Positions 50,993 to 60,475 of a DNA stretch of 64,000 nucleotides are shown here, one piece after another; the first letter of the stretch is position 1; each line of letters opens with the position of its first letter. A program made the translations under genes and the position numbers. The DNA lies in assembly GCA_964544475.1 (NCBI GenBank), contig CAZJBS010000006.1:112722-176721 (forward strand), in the 5' to 3' direction. Under the pieces are notes generated by a model. It was given only the letters and a program-made list of their open reading frames with translations, was not told where the DNA came from and did not search any database. This stretch comes from CAZJBS01 sp964544475. GTDB taxonomy: Bacteria > CLD3 > SB21.

Positions 50993-52702
50993 TTACATAT
51001 TCTTGTATACCGGTCCACCGCCGCCTTCCGGAGTGACCCATTGGATAACCTGATACGGATCGACAATATCACAGGTTTTGCAGTGTACGCAATTGGAGAA
51101 GTTGATGCGCAATGCGCTCTCTTTGCCGGCGTCGGGCTCAACCATCTCATATACCTGAGCGGGACAAAAATGCTGACAGGGATTGCCGTATTCCTCTTTG
51201 CAACGCGTGTTACAAATGTCGGCCACATCCTTTGGAAGAATCACCAGATGGCAGGGCTGATTCTCTTCGTGTTTGGTTCCCGAATAAAAGACATCCGTCA
51301 GTTTGGCAAAGGTCATTTTTTCGTCCGCCTTCACCTTGTCGATAACCTCGGGCTCCATGGATTTCTTCTTCATGTGGCGGTGGTCCGCCTCGACGGGAAC
51401 TCGTTTTTTTGTGCCGCCACGGGTCACATATATCTGCAAGCCGGCTTTGATCATGCCCGAATAGAAACTACCGGTGAAATTCTGCCGCCAGTTGCGCACG
51501 CTCCATAGCTCCTTGAAGGCCCAGCTTTCGCGGAACCGTTCGTCGTATCGCCTGAGCTGGTCCCCGGTGAAATTATCTTTCTGTAATGCCTCGAAGGCCG
51601 TCTCCGCCGCCAGCATGCCGGATTTGATGGCCAGGTGAATACCTTTCAAGCGCGCAATATTCAGGAAACCGCCCGATTCTCCGATCAGCATGAGGCCATC
51701 CGCATACAGCTTTGGCATGGACCAGTAACCTCCTTCCGATACGGTCTTAGCGCCATAACCCAGCATCTTGCCGCCTTCCAGATAGCCGCGAATCAACGGA
51801 TGAGTTTTGAATAGCGTGAAAGCGCCGTGTGGATCAAATGTCGGATTGGCATAATCCAGCGCCGATACAAACCCGATCGAACACCAGGTGTCGGACATCA
51901 TATACAGCCAGCTTCCCCCATAGTGGTTCGACTTCAACGGCCACCCTGCGGTGTGAACCACCTGCCCTTTCTTCAGACGTCCGGCCGGAATTTCCCAGAT
52001 TTCTTTGACGCCTGTACCATAAACCTGCGGATTTCTGCCTTCGTCCAGTTTCAGTCTTGGCACGACCTGCTTTGTCAGACTGCCACGCGGACCTTCTCCC
52101 AGAATGGTCATTTTGGCGTGGATATCCACACCCGGTTCCATGTTGGCTTTTGGCTGGCCGTGATGATCGATCCCTTTGTCACCGGTCCGGATGCCGATGA
52201 CGCGATGCCCGTCGTATAGAACCTCGCGGCCCGGAAACTCGGTGAAGACGTTGACCATGTCACCAAATTCAGATGCGATCTGGTCGGCCAGCCATTGCGT
52301 GACTTTGTTCAAGGAAATGACATAAGTGTCGTGATTGGCAAGGTTCGGTGGAATGATCGGAAATTTGAATTTCCCATTCTTTGACAGAAAATAAACAGAC
52401 TCCGGGCCCGTTTTGCTCTCGATTGGGAATCCTCTCTCAAGGAAATCCGGGATCAATTCGCGCATAGAGATGGGATCCAGAATGGCTCCACTGAGCATGT
52501 GGTCGCCGACATTCTTGGATTTCTCCAGAATTCCTATGCCATTCTCCAATACGATCTTCCTGGTCTGGACAGAACCCTTGTCGACGGCCTCGTTGTGAGT
52601 CTGGACCAGCCTGGCGAGGTGATAGGCGCCGGCGAGCCCCGCGGGTCCCGCGCCCACAAAGAGCACATCCATTTCCATGACGTCGCGTTGAATTTCGCCC
52701 AT
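50993..52702 (-). CDS. Electron-transfer flavoprotein:quinone oxidoreductase
   Basis: A 569-aa FAD/4Fe-4S enzyme passing electrons from ETF to the quinone pool. The N-terminal FAD motif is 'VLFVGAGPAGLAGAYHLARL', the middle shows 'SKNVGDHMLSGAILDPISMR', 'GVDIHAKMTILGEGPRGSL' and 'LIGESGGFLNIARLKGIHLA', and the C-terminal cluster site has 'CNTRCKEEYGNPCQHFCPAQ' and 'NFSNCVHCKTCDIVDPYQ'. Length and motif order are those of the mitochondrial/bacterial family. Start ATG follows AGGA. It works with acyl-CoA dehydrogenases such as the one in this window; the ETF subunits are not present here. It heads the leftward operon and has a candidate promoter upstream. Confidence 0.96.
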   Translation of the reverse strand: MGEIQRDVMEMDVLFVGAGPAGLAGAYHLARLVQTHNEAVDKGSVQTRKIVLENGIGILEKSKNVGDHMLSGAILDPISMRELIPDFLERGFPIESKTGPESVYFLSKNGKFKFPIIPPNLANHDTYVISLNKVTQWLADQIASEFGDMVNVFTEFPGREVLYDGHRVIGIRTGDKGIDHHGQPKANMEPGVDIHAKMTILGEGPRGSLTKQVVPRLKLDEGRNPQVYGTGVKEIWEIPAGRLKKGQVVHTAGWPLKSNHYGGSWLYMMSDTWCSIGFVSALDYANPTFDPHGAFTLFKTHPLIRGYLEGGKMLGYGAKTVSEGGYWSMPKLYADGLMLIGESGGFLNIARLKGIHLAIKSGMLAAETAFEALQKDNFTGDQLRRYDERFRESWAFKELWSVRNWRQNFTGSFYSGMIKAGLQIYVTRGGTKKRVPVEADHRHMKKKSMEPEVIDKVKADEKMTFAKLTDVFYSGTKHEENQPCHLVILPKDVADICNTRCKEEYGNPCQHFCPAQVYEMVEPDAGKESALRINFSNCVHCKTCDIVDPYQVIQWVTPEGGGGPVYKNM

Positions 52703-52738
52703 GTGGTAATTCCTGCAATGGTTGCTGCTTCTTGCGTC

Positions 52739-52767
52739 AATATACGCGTTTTCGGAATTCTTGGCAA
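52739..52767 (-). promoter_or_regulatory. Candidate sigma-70-like promoter for the ETF-QO operon
   Basis: Reading leftward, TTGCCA (52767-52762), 17 nt, TATATT (52744-52739), about 37 nt before the start codon. Confidence 0.5.
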
Positions 52768-52902
52768 ATCAATAAACTCATGTGGACACGAACGGCTCAG
52801 ATGAACGGCAGTTGGAGTCATCCAATAACATCCAATTTCGCGAAATATTGGCGGTACCACCTCGTTGTCGCCTTAGTTTTTTCATTTCTCCTGGTTATTT
52901 TT

Positions 52903-52931
52903 TTGTGTTTTTCCGGGCCCTTTATTACATT
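52903..52931 (+). promoter_or_regulatory. Candidate promoter for the AlaA-like aminotransferase
   Basis: TTGTGT (52903-52908), 17-nt spacer, TACATT (52926-52931). The start codon at 52957 would give a short leader of about 19 nt with GGAG. Confidence 0.4.
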
Positions 52932-52956
52932 GCACGACCATCAAATGGAGTTGCGT

Positions 52957-54147
52957 ATGATCAAACCCGCCCGACGCACCGAGGAAGTGACCTATGCCGT
53001 TCGTGATGTCGTCTTACTGGCCGACCAGGCGGCCAAGCGCGGCAAGGAAATGCTTTATCTCAATATCGGCGATCCCAACGTTTTTGATTTTCATACCCCT
53101 GATCACATTGTTGAAGCCGTTCATCAAGCCATGCGTGCCAATCGGAATGGTTATTCCCCTTCCTCCGGCATCAAAGAAGCGCTCACGGCAATAGAAAAGG
53201 AAACGGCAGCCAAGGGAATCCGGAATATCCGGGACATTTTCATCACAACGGGTGTCAGCGAAGGCATCGACCTGTGCCTGACGGCGCTTGTGAATGATGG
53301 GGAAAATATTCTGATCCCGACACCGGGCTATCCGTTGTATACAGCCATCATCAAGAAACTCGGCGTGGTCGAGAATCCGTATTATCTGGATGAAAAGAAC
53401 GGCTGGCAGCCCGATCCCGACGAAATAGCTTCCAGGATCAATGACAGGACACGCGCCATTGTCCTGATCAACCCGAACAATCCCACCGGTTCCGTGTGTT
53501 CACGCCCAATCCTCGAGCGGATTATTTCCATCGCCCGCCAACATGATCTGATCATTTTTGCCGACGAGATATATGACAAACTCGTGCTGGATGGCCTGAA
53601 GCACGTGAGCATTGCTTCACTGGATCCCGATGCCCCCGTCATCACCTTCAACGGCCTTTCCAAATCCTATATCGTTCCTGGCTTTCGGATCGGGTGGGGT
53701 GTCGTTTCGGGCAAGGCCGATATGGTCAGCGACTACGTGGAAGCCGTGAACAAACTTCTCCGCGCTCGCCTGTGCGCCAATCATCCCATGCAATATGCCA
53801 TCAAACCCGCCCTGGAAGGTGAACAGACTCACCTGAAGAGTGTTCTCGACCGCCTGACACGACGACGCGATATCACGGCCAGAATGCTCAATTCCGTTCC
53901 CGAAATTTCATGCACGCCCCCCACAGGCGCTTTCTATGCATTTCCGTCCCTGCACATCAAAGCAACCGATGACGATTTCGTCAAGGCACTGATTGCCGAA
54001 ACGGGTGTGGTTGTCGTGCCGGGCAGCGGCTTCGGACAGGTACCCGGCACCCGACATTTCAGGGTTGTATTCTTGCCCGAAGAAGACAAGTTGACCAGGG
54101 CTTACGAGCGCATCATCGATTTCGTGCAGACGTTCAACCGGCGCTGA
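52957..54147 (+). CDS. PLP-dependent aminotransferase, AlaA-like
   Basis: A 396-aa class I/II aminotransferase. Seen: 'LYLNIGDPNVFDFHTPDHI', 'GYSPSSGIKEALTAIE', 'LINPNNPTGSVCSR', 'IIFADEIYDKLVLDG', the PLP lysine in 'NGLSKSYIVPGFRIGWGV' and 'VVPGSGFGQVPGTRHFRVVF'. This wording is closest to glutamate-pyruvate aminotransferase AlaA and archaeal relatives. The start is the ATG preceded by GGAG; the frame runs open upstream to 52732, but that segment is hydrophobic noise ahead of the family's usual start. LOG-family gene follows after 2 nt. Confidence 0.93.
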   Translation: MIKPARRTEEVTYAVRDVVLLADQAAKRGKEMLYLNIGDPNVFDFHTPDHIVEAVHQAMRANRNGYSPSSGIKEALTAIEKETAAKGIRNIRDIFITTGVSEGIDLCLTALVNDGENILIPTPGYPLYTAIIKKLGVVENPYYLDEKNGWQPDPDEIASRINDRTRAIVLINPNNPTGSVCSRPILERIISIARQHDLIIFADEIYDKLVLDGLKHVSIASLDPDAPVITFNGLSKSYIVPGFRIGWGVVSGKADMVSDYVEAVNKLLRARLCANHPMQYAIKPALEGEQTHLKSVLDRLTRRRDITARMLNSVPEISCTPPTGAFYAFPSLHIKATDDDFVKALIAETGVVVVPGSGFGQVPGTRHFRVVFLPEEDKLTRAYERIIDFVQTFNRR

Positions 54148-54149
54148 CG

Positions 54150-54728
54150 GTGGTCAAAAATGCCATTCAGTCACTGGCGGTTTTCAGCGGCTCCTCCGAA
54201 GGTCGTCGTCCAATCTATCGTGAGCATGCGGCTCAACTGGGCCGCCTCCTGGCTTCACGCAAGATACGTTTGATTTATGGTGGCGGAAGCGCCGGCCTGA
54301 TGGGTGTTCTGGCCGGGGCCACGATGGAAGCGGGCGGTACCGTCGTCGGCGTCATTCCTCAACGCATTCAGGAAATGATCCCACCGATTCAACTCACCGA
54401 ACTGATTGTCGTGGATAGCATGCATGTTCGGAAGGCGCGAATGTACGAACTCTCCGATGCTTTCGTTGCCATGCCCGGCGGTATCGGCACTGTCGAGGAG
54501 TTCTTCGAAGTTTACACATGGCAGCAATTGGGCTACCATTTGAAACCATTGGGCCTGCTCAATTCCGGAGGGTTCTTTGACCCATTATTGAAAACCCTCG
54601 ATCACCTGGTCGAAGAGGGTTTCTTCAGATCGACGCATCGGCAATCCTTGCTTGTGGCCAACGATCCGACGAATCTGCTGGACGCCATGTTGGCGCACCG
54701 AGTGCAGTATGTCCCCAAATACGGATAG
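54150..54728 (+). CDS. LOG-family nucleotide phosphoribohydrolase
   Basis: A 192-aa member of the LOG (Lonely Guy) family, which hydrolyses nucleoside-5'-monophosphates such as cytokinin ribotides or AMP-type nucleotides. Motifs: 'AVFSGSSEGRRPIYREHA', 'LIYGGGSAGLMGVLAGA', 'VVGVIPQRIQEM' and the catalytic 'MPGGIGTVEEFFEVYTWQQLG'. The start is GTG, 2 nt after the aminotransferase stop; no clear Shine-Dalgarno, suggesting coupling. It ends 9 nt before the convergent miaA stop. Confidence 0.93.
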   Translation: MVKNAIQSLAVFSGSSEGRRPIYREHAAQLGRLLASRKIRLIYGGGSAGLMGVLAGATMEAGGTVVGVIPQRIQEMIPPIQLTELIVVDSMHVRKARMYELSDAFVAMPGGIGTVEEFFEVYTWQQLGYHLKPLGLLNSGGFFDPLLKTLDHLVEEGFFRSTHRQSLLVANDPTNLLDAMLAHRVQYVPKYG

Positions 54729-54737
54729 CCAGACCGA

Positions 54738-55664
54738 TCACGGGCTCCCCTCCCACCGGTCATTCATGATTGCGGTGATTTCCGGCTCCCACTGGCCTGA
54801 GAACCACTTGATCCGGAGGTCCTTCCGAAACCAGGTCCATTGCCGTTTGGCGTAATTTCGCGACCCTTGTTTGAATAGCTCAATCATCCGGCCTCGCGCC
54901 AACTGCCCTTTCAGATAAGCTATGATCTCGCGATAGCCCAGACTTTCCATGGAAACCAATGTTTCCGAATACCCGCGTCGCAACAGGTCTTCCGTCTCCT
55001 CAATCAGCCCGTCATGGATCATTCGATCCACACGTTCTTCGATACGACGGTACAGAGCCGATCTCTCACAATCGAGGCCAACTAACAGCGGCTCGAAATC
55101 CAGTTTTGGAGGTGCGCTTTTTTGTAGCTCGGACAAGGGACATCCGGTGATTTGATAAACCTCAAGCGCACGCTCAATACGCCGGGCATCATTGGGGTGT
55201 ATGCGCGCCGCGGCCTCCGGATCCAGTCCCTTCAGAGTTTCGTAGACCCGAACGCTCCCTTCCCGCTCGATACGCCGCCGGATGGCGTCGCGGATCGCAT
55301 CATCTTTCATCGCCCCTTCAAAAAATCCATCGGTCAATGAACGGACATACAACCCGGAACCGCCGACAACCACTATCCGTCGACTCTGGCTTAGCAACCC
55401 AGAAATCACCGCACGCGCCTCCAAACCGTACCGGCCAGCATCGTAGGTCTCGTCGGGGTCGACGATGTCGACGAAGTGATGATGGATCTCTGCCAATTCG
55501 GCGCTGGTTGGTTTGGCGGTACCGATATTCATATAACGATAAATCTGTCGCGAATCCGCCGAGACAATTTCAGCGCCGAAACGTCGCGCCAGGGCCAGCG
55601 CCAGCGAGGATTTCCCGACGGCCGTCGGGCCCACGATGACCGGTATGATGGGTCGTTTGACCAT
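54738..55664 (-). CDS. miaA: tRNA dimethylallyltransferase
   Basis: Transfers dimethylallyl to A37 of tRNAs, the substrate later methylthiolated by MiaB (encoded in the same window). At 308 aa it has the P-loop 'IVGPTAVGKSSLALALA', 'EIVSADSRQIYRYMNIGTAK', 'HHFVDIVDPDETYDAGRYG', 'VVGGSGLYVRSL' and C-terminal 'YAKRQWTWFRKDLRIKWF'. Start at the ATG of 'MVKRPIIPVIVG'; the open frame further up to 55826 crosses the purF leader and lacks homology. Divergent from purF. Confidence 0.96.
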   Translation of the reverse strand: MVKRPIIPVIVGPTAVGKSSLALALARRFGAEIVSADSRQIYRYMNIGTAKPTSAELAEIHHHFVDIVDPDETYDAGRYGLEARAVISGLLSQSRRIVVVGGSGLYVRSLTDGFFEGAMKDDAIRDAIRRRIEREGSVRVYETLKGLDPEAAARIHPNDARRIERALEVYQITGCPLSELQKSAPPKLDFEPLLVGLDCERSALYRRIEERVDRMIHDGLIEETEDLLRRGYSETLVSMESLGYREIIAYLKGQLARGRMIELFKQGSRNYAKRQWTWFRKDLRIKWFSGQWEPEITAIMNDRWEGSP

Positions 55665-55703
55665 ATCCCAATTTAGCAATATTCGTGAAAACGGAAAGAC
55701 CTG

Positions 55704-55732
55704 TTGAAGCTCTGACACGATTTGCTTAGATT
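55704..55732 (+). promoter_or_regulatory. Candidate sigma-70-like promoter for purF
   Basis: TTGAAG (55704-55709), 17-nt spacer, TAGATT (55727-55732), about 30 nt before the purF ATG. Confidence 0.4.
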
Positions 55733-55761
55733 CGGCGCAACTTTCGCAAAAGGAAATCGGC

Positions 55762-57171
55762 ATGTCAGAAGACATTCGCGAGGAATGCGGCATTTTTGGA
55801 ATCTTCGGCCATCCCGAAGCCGCCAAGCTGACATACCTCGGCCTCTATTCACTTCAGCATCGTGGCCAGGAATCCACGGGTATCGTGTCATCCGACCGTC
55901 AGCGTTTGTTTCGTCATATCGGCATGGGTCTCGTTGGCGACGTCTTCGGCGATGCGAAAGTCCTCGACACACTCCCGGGCGACATGGCCATCGGACACAA
56001 CCGGTATTCCACCACCGGCGGCAGCTATCTCCAGAATGCCCAACCATTGACAGCGATCATCAATACCGGCGAAATCGCCGCGGCCCACAACGGCAATCTG
56101 ATTAATTACCATCTATTGCGACAGCAACTTCAGGACAATGGCGCCATACTCCAGGGCAATTCGGACACTGAAGTCATTCTGCATCTGGCGGCTCATTCCG
56201 GTATGCGTGTCGTTGAAGATCAACTGAAGTATGCGCTGACCCATATCAAGGGCGCCTATTCCCTGCTGTTACTCACAAAAGACAAACTTATCGCGGCCCG
56301 CGATCCGCACGGCATCCGCCCCCTTTGTTTCGGCAGACTGAATGGCGCCATCGTGATTGCCAGCGAATCCTGCGCTTTTGACATCATTGGCGCCGAATAT
56401 GAGCGGGATGTGAATCCGGGAGAATTCATCGTTGTCGATTCGGCCGGTTTTCACAGTGAGATGCTTTACAAAGAACGCCCAAAACCAGCTCATTGTATCT
56501 TCGAATTCGTATACTTTTCGAGGCCGGATTCGAAAATCTTCGGAGAGAACGTCGACAAAGCCCGTCGCAAGCTGGGCAAGAATCTCGCCGAGGAAAGCCC
56601 AGTAGATGCCGACATTGTAATCAGCGTTCCGGATTCCAGCAACACCGCCGCCATCGGATACTCCAGGCGTACGAACATGAAATTCGAGCTGGGATTAATC
56701 CGCAATCACTATGTCGGACGGACATTTATCCATCCCGTTCAGTCCATGCGTGATCTGCGGGCGCGCGTCAAATTCAACGCCGTCGAGGGCATTCTCAAAG
56801 GCCGCCGGGTGGTCGTCATCGACGATTCCATCGTGCGCGGCACCACTTTGAAACCACTCGTCGCCATGATTCGAAAAGCGGGTGCATCCGAAGTGCACGT
56901 CCGTATCAGTTCGCCGCCTGTGGTTTCGCCGTGTTTTTATGGCATGGATTTCCCGACGCGCGAAGAACTCATCGCCAATCGCCTCACCAAAGAGGAAATC
57001 CGGCAATCCATCGAAGCGGACAGCCTCGAGTATCTGTCCATGGAAGGCCTGCTGTCCGCCGTTCCACATGGCGAGCACCACTACTGTGCCGCATGCTTCA
57101 GCGGGAACTATCCGCTACCGGTCGACGAGACAACCGACAAACTCCAGTGCGAATTGCCCCTCAAGAATTGA
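55762..57171 (+). CDS. purF: Amidophosphoribosyltransferase
   Basis: First committed enzyme of purine synthesis, 469 aa. A short propeptide 'MSEDIREE' precedes Cys9, the N-terminal nucleophile of the glutaminase domain ('CGIFGIFGHPEAAKLTYLGL', 'LQHRGQESTGI'). The PRPP motif is 'VVVIDDSIVRGTTLKPLV'. Cysteines in 'HCIFEFVYF', 'SPCFYGMDFP' and 'HYCAACFSGNYP' fit the 4Fe-4S-containing, propeptide-processed type known from Bacillus. The start is preceded by AAAGGAAA. It ends 5 nt before the convergent lipoprotein gene. Confidence 0.97.
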   Translation: MSEDIREECGIFGIFGHPEAAKLTYLGLYSLQHRGQESTGIVSSDRQRLFRHIGMGLVGDVFGDAKVLDTLPGDMAIGHNRYSTTGGSYLQNAQPLTAIINTGEIAAAHNGNLINYHLLRQQLQDNGAILQGNSDTEVILHLAAHSGMRVVEDQLKYALTHIKGAYSLLLLTKDKLIAARDPHGIRPLCFGRLNGAIVIASESCAFDIIGAEYERDVNPGEFIVVDSAGFHSEMLYKERPKPAHCIFEFVYFSRPDSKIFGENVDKARRKLGKNLAEESPVDADIVISVPDSSNTAAIGYSRRTNMKFELGLIRNHYVGRTFIHPVQSMRDLRARVKFNAVEGILKGRRVVVIDDSIVRGTTLKPLVAMIRKAGASEVHVRISSPPVVSPCFYGMDFPTREELIANRLTKEEIRQSIEADSLEYLSMEGLLSAVPHGEHHYCAACFSGNYPLPVDETTDKLQCELPLKN

Positions 57172-57176
57172 TTCGC

Positions 57177-58244
57177 CTACTCCACCCAATCCGCCACAAA
57201 AATATTCGTCTCTCCCCGCTTCTTTCCGAATCGGTTTGACGCGAAGACCAGTCTCTTTCCATCCCGCGTGAACATTGGAAATCCGTCAAACGTGTCATTG
57301 AAAGTGACCTGCTCCAGGCCGGAACCGTCTTCGTGAATCGTGTACAGGTCAAAATTCCTGCCGTCCTTGCTGTTGACGTTGGAACTGAAGATGATTCGCC
57401 GCCCATCCGGGAAGAAGAACGGCGCAAAACTGGCTTTTCCCAAATCGGTCACCTTGCGGATATTCTTGCCGTCGGCGTCCATGACATGAATCTCAAGAGC
57501 CGTCGGCCGTACGTAGCCGTTCTTGACGAGATCCTCGTAGTCTCGCAGTTCCTGTTCGGTCTTTGGCCGGCTGGCACGGAAAACGATTTTGGAGCCGTCC
57601 AAAGAAAAAAAGGCGCCGCCATCGTAGCCCTTTTCAAACGTCAGTCGTCTTTGATTGGATCCGTCGATATCCATCACGTACAACTCCGGATCGCCGTCAC
57701 GCATCGACGTGAATACGATCTTGTCCCCTTTGGGAGACACCGTGGCTTCGGCATCGTATTTCCTGTTGTTCGTCACCATTCTCGGAGAACTTCCGTCGGC
57801 GTTCGCCATGAAGATTTCAAACTCGTCGTAGAGCTTCCAGACATAGCCCTTCGAACGATCCGGGGGCGCCATACAGCTGTCGCCATACGCATGCGTCGAG
57901 GCATACAGGATCATCGTATCGCCTGGCAGGTAGTAGGCGCATGTCGTACGACCTTTGCCTGTCGAAACCAGGGTCTTCGACGATCCGTCGAGATTCATCG
58001 TGAAGATCTGGTCGCACAATAAGTCCCCATGGGTGGATTGGTACGTCAGCTTCGTTTCATCGAAGGAAAGGTAGGCCTCGGCATTTTCCCCGCCGTCGGT
58101 CAGTTGGCGGATATTCTTCAGGTGCTTTTCGCCGGCGAATACCATGGTATCGCTGTCCGGTCTGTTGGTTCCGGCTTCTTTCTTGGGGCCGCATCCCGGA
58201 AGAACCAGCGAACAAAGGGCTAATACCAGCAAAACGCTTTTCAT
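57177..58244 (-). CDS. TolB-like PD40 beta-propeller lipoprotein
   Basis: A 355-aa envelope protein. The signal peptide 'MKSVLLVLALCSLVLPGCG' ends in a lipobox (LPGC). The rest is a six-bladed WD40-like PD40 propeller: repeated 'AYLSFDETKLTYQS', 'MNLDGSSKTLVS', 'ATVSPKGDKIVFTSMRDGD', 'DIDGSNQRRLTF', 'FFSLDGSKIVFRAS', 'FFFPDGRRIIFSSN', 'MFTRDGKRLVFASNR'. TolB-type propellers usually mediate protein interactions in the periplasm. Start is the ATG preceded by GGAG; the frame to 58325 includes its own promoter and was excluded. No Tol/Pal genes nearby. Divergent from the M1 peptidase. Confidence 0.92.
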   Translation of the reverse strand: MKSVLLVLALCSLVLPGCGPKKEAGTNRPDSDTMVFAGEKHLKNIRQLTDGGENAEAYLSFDETKLTYQSTHGDLLCDQIFTMNLDGSSKTLVSTGKGRTTCAYYLPGDTMILYASTHAYGDSCMAPPDRSKGYVWKLYDEFEIFMANADGSSPRMVTNNRKYDAEATVSPKGDKIVFTSMRDGDPELYVMDIDGSNQRRLTFEKGYDGGAFFSLDGSKIVFRASRPKTEQELRDYEDLVKNGYVRPTALEIHVMDADGKNIRKVTDLGKASFAPFFFPDGRRIIFSSNVNSKDGRNFDLYTIHEDGSGLEQVTFNDTFDGFPMFTRDGKRLVFASNRFGKKRGETNIFVADWVE

Positions 58245-58296
58245 GGTTTTTCTCCAGTTGAATGGAATTTTCAGGATCAGGTTGCTGACGGCGCTT

Positions 58297-58325
58297 AAGA
58301 TATCAATTCTGCAAAACATTTTCAA
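58297..58325 (-). promoter_or_regulatory. Candidate sigma-70-like promoter for the PD40 lipoprotein
   Basis: Reading leftward, TTGAAA (58325-58320), 17 nt, TATCTT (58302-58297), about 53 nt before the start codon. Confidence 0.55.
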
Positions 58326-58345
58326 ACAAAAGCTCGAAAAAACGC

Positions 58346-58374
58346 TTGCCGATTGAGGCTTCGTGGCTTACTTT
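58346..58374 (+). promoter_or_regulatory. Candidate sigma-70-like promoter for the LTA4H-like peptidase
   Basis: TTGCCG (58346-58351), 17-nt spacer, TACTTT (58369-58374), about 33 nt before the ATG. It lies back to back with the leftward promoter of the PD40 gene. Confidence 0.5.
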
Positions 58375-58406
58375 GCTTCGATTCCAGCCAACAGATAAAG
58401 GATCCC

Positions 58407-60248
58407 ATGACCCGTTCTATGCTGCTCTCCGGCCTGATGGCCGCCCTTCTCTTTCACGGCTGTGCCCGGCCGGAACCACCCCCTCGCCGGGACCACCATT
58501 CCTTCTCCAATCCCGATGAAATCTCTGTCCGGCATATCGATCTGAATCTGCAGGTGGATTTTGAACGTTGTCAGCTGTCGGGATCGGCGAGGCTTCATCT
58601 TCTTCGCCACACCGGAACGGACACATTGATACTGGACACCCGTGGATTGCTAATCACGAAAATTCTTCTGAACGATACCGAGCCGGCCGTCTACAAAATG
58701 GCCGACGATGTGCCAGGTTTCGGTCAGGCGCTGCGTATCCGTGTATTCAATCATACCAGAACGGTCACCATTCATTACGCCACGGGAAAAGACGCCGCGG
58801 CTCTGCAATGGCTTACCGCGGAACAGACCGCGGGCAAGAGCCACCCCTTTCTCTTCACGCAGTCGCAGGCCATACTGGCGCGCACATGGGTGCCCTGCCA
58901 GGACAGTCCCGGCGCCCGCTTCACCTATTCGGCCACGATTCAGTGCCCTTCGGATTTGATGGCTGTCATGAGCGCCACCAATGACACGGTGTTATCGCCG
59001 GACGGTCGGTATCGTTTCGAAATGCGCCAGTCCATTCCGTCGTATCTGCTGGCCCTCGCCGTCGGAGATTTTCGGTTCAGATCCCTCGGGCCGCGCACGG
59101 GCATTTACGCCGAACCCGAAACCCTGGACAAGGCGGCCTGGGAATTCGCGGACATCGAGCGAATGCTGGAGGCGGCGGAGAGATTATTGGGGCCCTATCG
59201 CTGGGAACGGTATGATGTCATCGTGCTGCCTCCCAGTTTCCCTTTTGGAGGCATGGAGAATCCACGATTGACCTTTGCCACGCCGACGATCATCGCGGGT
59301 GACAAATCGCTGGTCGCGCTGATTGCCCATGAGATGGCGCATTCCTGGTCCGGCAATCTGGTTACCAACGCGGTCTGGAACGATATCTGGCTCAACGAAG
59401 GCCTGACGACGTATTTTGAGCGCCGCATCGTCGAGGAAGTTTACGGCCAGGACTACGCGGAAATGGAGGCTATGATCGCCCGGCAACTCATCGATGAAGA
59501 ACTCGCCGAAATCGGCGCCAACAGCGAGTTGAGCGGATTGTACCAGAACATCGACAGCCTGCAACCGGAGGATGCGAGTGAAATCGTTTATGAAAAAGGT
59601 TCATTTCTCTGCCGGTTGATCGAGGAGCGGGCCGGAAGGGCGCGATGGGACGCTTTCATCAGACAGTATTTCAACGACTACGCTTTCCGTCCCATCACGA
59701 CGAAGGAATTTCTGCGCTATTTTGACCGGTATCTCGTTCGTGGCGACACGAGCCTCGCCTCCCAACTTGACATGGACGCCTGGATTTTCGGGCGCGGCAT
59801 TCCTGCCAACTGCCCGGTACCCCATTCCGCCGGCTTTGCGAAGGTTGATACTGAAATCGGCCGCTGGAAATCCGGCACGCCGCCGTCACAACTCGCCACC
59901 TCCGGTTGGAACTCACAGCAGTGGATTCACTTCCTGCGGAATATTTCGTCCGTACTCACGCACGCTCAAATGGAGCAACTGGACCGCGTTTTTGGGTTTT
60001 CACGATCCGGCAATTCGGAAGTCCTGTTTGTCTGGCTCCAGCATGTCATCAGGAGCCGGTACACGCCGGCCTATCCCGCGCTGGAGAAGTTCCTTATTGA
60101 AATCGGCCGGAGAAAGTTTGTGAAGCCGTTATATACGGCCATGGCCGAGGACGCATCCACCAAAGAACTCGCGCGCCTTATATATCAGAAGGCCCGTCTG
60201 GGTTATCACCCGATCACTTACATGACAGTTGACGAGTTACTGAAGTAG
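58407..60248 (+). CDS. M1 aminopeptidase, leukotriene-A4-hydrolase-like lipoprotein
   Basis: A 613-aa zinc peptidase with signal 'MTRSMLLSGLMAALLFHGC' ending in a lipobox-type Cys. The LTA4H-like order is clear: substrate motif 'FGGMENPRLTFATPTII', zinc site 'HEMAHSWSGN' (His308, His312) and Glu331 in 'NEGLTTYFERRIVEE'. The C-terminal third ('LARLIYQKARLGYHPIT') is the helical domain of the LTA4H group. It is probably an envelope-bound aminopeptidase; epoxide hydrolase activity is known only for eukaryotic members. The start follows AAAGGA; the upstream frame to 58353 lies in the promoter region. Confidence 0.94.
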   Translation: MTRSMLLSGLMAALLFHGCARPEPPPRRDHHSFSNPDEISVRHIDLNLQVDFERCQLSGSARLHLLRHTGTDTLILDTRGLLITKILLNDTEPAVYKMADDVPGFGQALRIRVFNHTRTVTIHYATGKDAAALQWLTAEQTAGKSHPFLFTQSQAILARTWVPCQDSPGARFTYSATIQCPSDLMAVMSATNDTVLSPDGRYRFEMRQSIPSYLLALAVGDFRFRSLGPRTGIYAEPETLDKAAWEFADIERMLEAAERLLGPYRWERYDVIVLPPSFPFGGMENPRLTFATPTIIAGDKSLVALIAHEMAHSWSGNLVTNAVWNDIWLNEGLTTYFERRIVEEVYGQDYAEMEAMIARQLIDEELAEIGANSELSGLYQNIDSLQPEDASEIVYEKGSFLCRLIEERAGRARWDAFIRQYFNDYAFRPITTKEFLRYFDRYLVRGDTSLASQLDMDAWIFGRGIPANCPVPHSAGFAKVDTEIGRWKSGTPPSQLATSGWNSQQWIHFLRNISSVLTHAQMEQLDRVFGFSRSGNSEVLFVWLQHVIRSRYTPAYPALEKFLIEIGRRKFVKPLYTAMAEDASTKELARLIYQKARLGYHPITYMTVDELLK

Positions 60249-60475
60249 CTCTTTATTATGTCTGTATATTGACAAGCGTCTTAATGTTGACGTCAATATT
60301 TGGACACAAAAATGTCAGCTACCATTTCATGTATTGTTAATACAATACATATGAATAAATTGACGCTGGCATCCTTATTGTTATCCTATCCCACGTTTGC
60401 AGACACACCAACACACTGGAACCGCTTATCAGCAACACTAAAGCGCGCCTGCTCGCTGTCGAGTCTGCACCTTCG
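60249..60475 (+). other. Intergenic region with AT-rich leader and a palindrome
   Basis: 227 nt without a gene I can support. It holds TTGACA (60269-60274), TATATT (60265-60270) and a perfect 10-bp palindrome TTGACGTCAA (60287-60296), any of which could regulate the following response regulator. No T-tract hairpin is seen after the peptidase gene. Confidence 0.35.
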